DNA from: Candidatus Methylomirabilota bacterium
Lineage (GTDB): Bacteria; Methylomirabilota; Methylomirabilia; Methylomirabilales; CSP1-5
DNA length: 7,284 bases
Direction: 5' to 3'
Assembly (NCBI GenBank): GCA_022615475.1
Contig: JAKEGQ010000130.1
Coordinates: 1-7,284, forward strand
Every line of letters starts with the position of its first letter. Positions within the stretch are counted from its first letter, which is position 1. Below, one piece after another: positions 5,772 to 7,284 of the stretch. The position numbers were made by a program, and so were the translations under genes. The notes under the pieces are model-generated. The model was not told the origin of the DNA and searched no databases. It was given only the letters and a program-made list of their open reading frames with translations.

Positions 5772-5804
5772 TTCGACCTGGCTCACCGCCCTGAGCGCGT
5801 CGAA
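5772..5804. repeat. Imperfect palindrome (REP-like hairpin) between hrcA and lepB
   Basis: The arms are TTCGAC...GTCGAA (6 bp, outer) and GCTCA...TGAGC (5 bp, inner), with a 3-nt/2-nt internal loop and a 6-nt apical loop CCGCCC. CTGAGCG occurs at both 5764-5770 and 5791-5797, each followed by a GTTCGAC- or GTCGAAG-type sequence, so the element also has a direct-repeat character. No T-run follows on either strand, so it does not look like a standard intrinsic terminator, although it may protect the 3' end of the lepA-lepB mRNA. Confidence 0.6.
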
Positions 5805-5820
5805 GGGCTCGCCGAAGTCT

Positions 5821-5848
5821 TCGGACCTTGGACGTCGGACATCGGACC
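5821..5848. repeat. Four tandem heptamers (TYGGACN)
   Basis: The plus strand reads TCGGACC, TTGGACG, TCGGACA, TCGGACC with no gaps. The seventh base varies and the second is C or T. The array ends 5 bp from the lepB stop codon. It lies in the same seven-base register as the block at 5716-5757 (offset 105 = 15 x 7). A short CCGAAG-T-CTTCGG inverted repeat (5812-5824) abuts it. Confidence 0.65.
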
Positions 5849-5852
5849 TCCT

Positions 5853-6521
5853 CTAGTGAATCGGCTTCCCGATCCGATTCCAACGCAACCGTCCCTCAGT
5901 CGGGTCCCACGACCAGTAGATGATGAATGCCGCCCCCTCCACCTTGTGGACGTCGAGAAAGCCCCAGAACCGGCTATCCTGGCTCTGGTCTCGGTTGTCC
6001 CCAAGGACGAAGAGCTTGTCCTCCGGTACCCTCACCGGTCCATAGACCTCTCCGGGCACATGAGGATTTCCCTCCACGGGGTCTCTGTACAAAGGGTACG
6101 CCTCGTCGAGCGGCTTGTCGTTGATATAGACATGCCTTTCCCGGATCTCCACCACCTCTCCTGGCAGGCCGATGACCCGCTTGATGAAGTCGCGACTCTC
6201 ATCATGCGGATACTTGAAGACGATGATATCTCCCCGCCGCGGGGCCCGGGGGCCAAGAAGCCAGGTATCCAGGACGGGGATGCGGACTCCGTATGTAAAC
6301 TTGCTCACGAGGATATGATCCCCAACCTGGAGGGTGGGGATCATGGACCCGGAGGGGATTTTGAAGGCCTGAACCACAAAGGTCCGAATGAACAGCGCGA
6401 GCAGCACGGCAACCGCCAGCGCCTCAATCCACTCCCGCGCAGCGGACTTCCGCCGCTCGCGCACCTCGCCCGCGGATTCCTCCACCCCTACCAGCGTCTC
6501 CTGTTCCGGGTCTCGATTCAT
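5853..6521 (-). CDS. lepB: Signal peptidase I
   Basis: LepB is the membrane serine protease that removes signal peptides from exported proteins at the outer face of the cytoplasmic membrane. The 222-residue product has a short charged cytoplasmic N-terminus, one membrane helix (about residues 32-50) and then the catalytic domain. The nucleophile is S59 in PSGSMIPTL. The general base is K114 in DFIKRVIGLPGE. GDNRDQSQDSRFWG is the conserved C-terminal box E. A single helix and modest length fit the shorter LepB form rather than the two-helix E. coli form. The ATG at 6521 has GAGGG about 8 nt upstream. The gene follows lepA by 37 nt, an arrangement seen as the lepA-lepB pair in proteobacteria, and is probably co-transcribed with it. 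No clear intrinsic terminator follows; repeats occupy the gap to the hrcA promoter. Confidence 0.97.
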   Translation of the reverse strand: MNRDPEQETLVGVEESAGEVRERRKSAAREWIEALAVAVLLALFIRTFVVQAFKIPSGSMIPTLQVGDHILVSKFTYGVRIPVLDTWLLGPRAPRRGDIIVFKYPHDESRDFIKRVIGLPGEVVEIRERHVYINDKPLDEAYPLYRDPVEGNPHVPGEVYGPVRVPEDKLFVLGDNRDQSQDSRFWGFLDVHKVEGAAFIIYWSWDPTEGRLRWNRIGKPIH

Positions 6522-6558
6522 CTCATGCCCTCAAGCCCACGCGGTGCATCGCTCCAGC

Positions 6559-7284
6559 CTACCACTCACTAGATCCTCTTGCCCCCCGAAGCCGACCCTG
6601 GTCCCCTCGCAAACTCAGCACGGCCATGAAGGCCTCCTGGGGGATCTCCACGCGCCCCAGCTGCTTCATCCGCTTCTTCCCCTCCTTCTGCCGCTCCAAG
6701 AGCTTTCGCTTTCGCGTGACATCGCCCCCGTACAAGTGGGCAGTGACCTGTTTCCGAAGGGGCTTGATGCTCTCCCGGGCAATGATCTTCCCCCCGATCG
6801 CGGCCTGCAGCACCACCTCAAAGAGCTGTCGGGGGATGAGATCGCGGAGTCTGGCCACGAGCTGTCGTCCCCGCTGATAGGCTTGATCCCGCTCGACGAT
6901 GGAAGACAGGGCATCCACCGGCTCCCCGTTCACCAGGATGTCGAGCTTCACCAGGTCCCCCTCCCGGTAATCGATCAGCTCGTAATCCAGCGAGCCGTAG
7001 CCCCGCGTCAGCGATTTGAGCCGATCGTAGAAATCGAGAACGACCTCGGCCAGAGGGAGATCGTAGGTGAGGACGGCGCGGCGTTCCTGGAGGTATTCCA
7101 GACCCACCTGCGTCCCCCGCTTCTCCTGGCAGAGGGCGAGGACAGGACCGACGTACTCCCCAGGGGCCATGATCACGGCCCGGATGTGCGGTTCTTCGAT
7201 GGCGGATACACGTTCGCGGGAGGGGAGACGCGAGGGGTTGTCTATCTCCAGCGTCCTCCCGTCCGTGAGCCGGACCCGGTAGAC
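6559..7284 (-). CDS. lepA: Elongation factor 4 (LepA), C-terminal part (gene start lies beyond the right edge)
   Basis: LepA/EF4 is a ribosome-bound translational GTPase related to EF-G, implicated in back-translocation and in ribosome assembly or initiation. The frame is open from the window edge. The 241 residues present cover the family's C-terminal half: LEIDNPSRLPS, then EEPHIRAVIMAPGEYVGPVLALCQEKRG, the SLTRGYGSLDYELIDYR segment and DLVKLDILVNGEPVDALS. The LepA-specific C-terminal domain follows, with RKRKLLERQKEGKKRMKQLG and VEIPQEAFMAVL. The G domain lies outside the window. About 16 residues (from RGDQGRLRG) follow the point where many LepA proteins end, a slightly long tail. A GTG at 7176 begins an open frame but is internal to the gene. 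Confidence 0.97.
   Translation of the reverse strand, partial: VYRVRLTDGRTLEIDNPSRLPSRERVSAIEEPHIRAVIMAPGEYVGPVLALCQEKRGTQVGLEYLQERRAVLTYDLPLAEVVLDFYDRLKSLTRGYGSLDYELIDYREGDLVKLDILVNGEPVDALSSIVERDQAYQRGRQLVARLRDLIPRQLFEVVLQAAIGGKIIARESIKPLRKQVTAHLYGGDVTRKRKLLERQKEGKKRMKQLGRVEIPQEAFMAVLSLRGDQGRLRGARGSSEW

Noticed and set aside
5812..5824. CCGAAG-T-CTTCGG inverted repeat as the lepB terminator
   Set aside because: The usable loop is short and no T-run follows on the minus strand, so it does not qualify as an intrinsic terminator.
5716..5848. CRISPR array
   Set aside because: The units are 7 bp without unique spacers of regular length, and no cas genes are nearby.
5692..5883. Minus-strand open frame of 63 codons between lepB and hrcA (ends NIEHPTPNYP)
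   Set aside because: It is a translation of the heptamer/palindrome repeat region overlapping the lepB end. Such NIEHPT-like peptides are typical artefacts of 7-bp repeats.

Overview
The window is one GC-rich stretch of bacterial chromosome in which every supportable gene lies on the minus strand, so the biological order runs from high to low coordinates: lepA (3' part) - lepB - [promoter + CIRCE] - hrcA - grpE - dnaJ - rsmE - stand-alone 5' nuclease - coaE - [promoter + long leader] - rho (5' end). It is mostly a core housekeeping region. The long plus-strand open frames opposite these genes are shadows.

Layout in transcription order. Bases 7284-5853 hold the C-terminal part of the ribosomal GTPase LepA (EF4) and signal peptidase I (LepB). 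Bases 5852-5652 are non-coding. They carry repeat-like sequence (two blocks of degenerate 7-bp units flanking an imperfect palindrome), then a clear sigma70-type promoter. Just downstream of the promoter is a perfect CIRCE operator, the HrcA binding site. Bases 5560-2735 are the heat-shock operon hrcA-grpE-dnaJ, with no dnaK between grpE and dnaJ. The same strand continues without a real gap into rsmE (16S rRNA m3U1498 methyltransferase), a 288-residue 5'-3' exonuclease that matches only the N-terminal domain of DNA polymerase I, and coaE (last step of CoA synthesis). A second TTGACA promoter overlaps the coaE stop codon and drives a leader of about 275 nt, rich in hairpins, ahead of rho, whose first 64 codons are visible.

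Organism. HrcA/CIRCE control and the lepA...hrcA-grpE-dnaJ...rsmE order recall the Bacillus dnaK region. The lepA-lepB pair is more typical of proteobacteria, as (from memory) is a coaE-rho neighbourhood. This mixture, the high GC and the heptamer/palindrome intergenic repeats fit a deep-branching, probably uncultured group such as Methylomirabilota/Rokubacteria or a deltaproteobacterium-like lineage. That placement is an inference at low confidence.

Functional logic. The promoter/CIRCE unit makes HrcA repress its own operon. A hairpin with a short U-tract between hrcA and grpE could separate repressor from chaperone expression. GrpE and DnaJ are co-chaperones of a DnaK that must be encoded elsewhere. 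The genes after dnaJ overlap or nearly touch and are probably co-transcribed, while rho has its own promoter and a leader suited to autogenous control. The points most worth a second look are the clean stand-alone 5' nuclease beside coaE, the missing dnaK, the structured rho leader, and the repeats in the lepB-hrcA gap. No previously unknown multi-gene system is evident.
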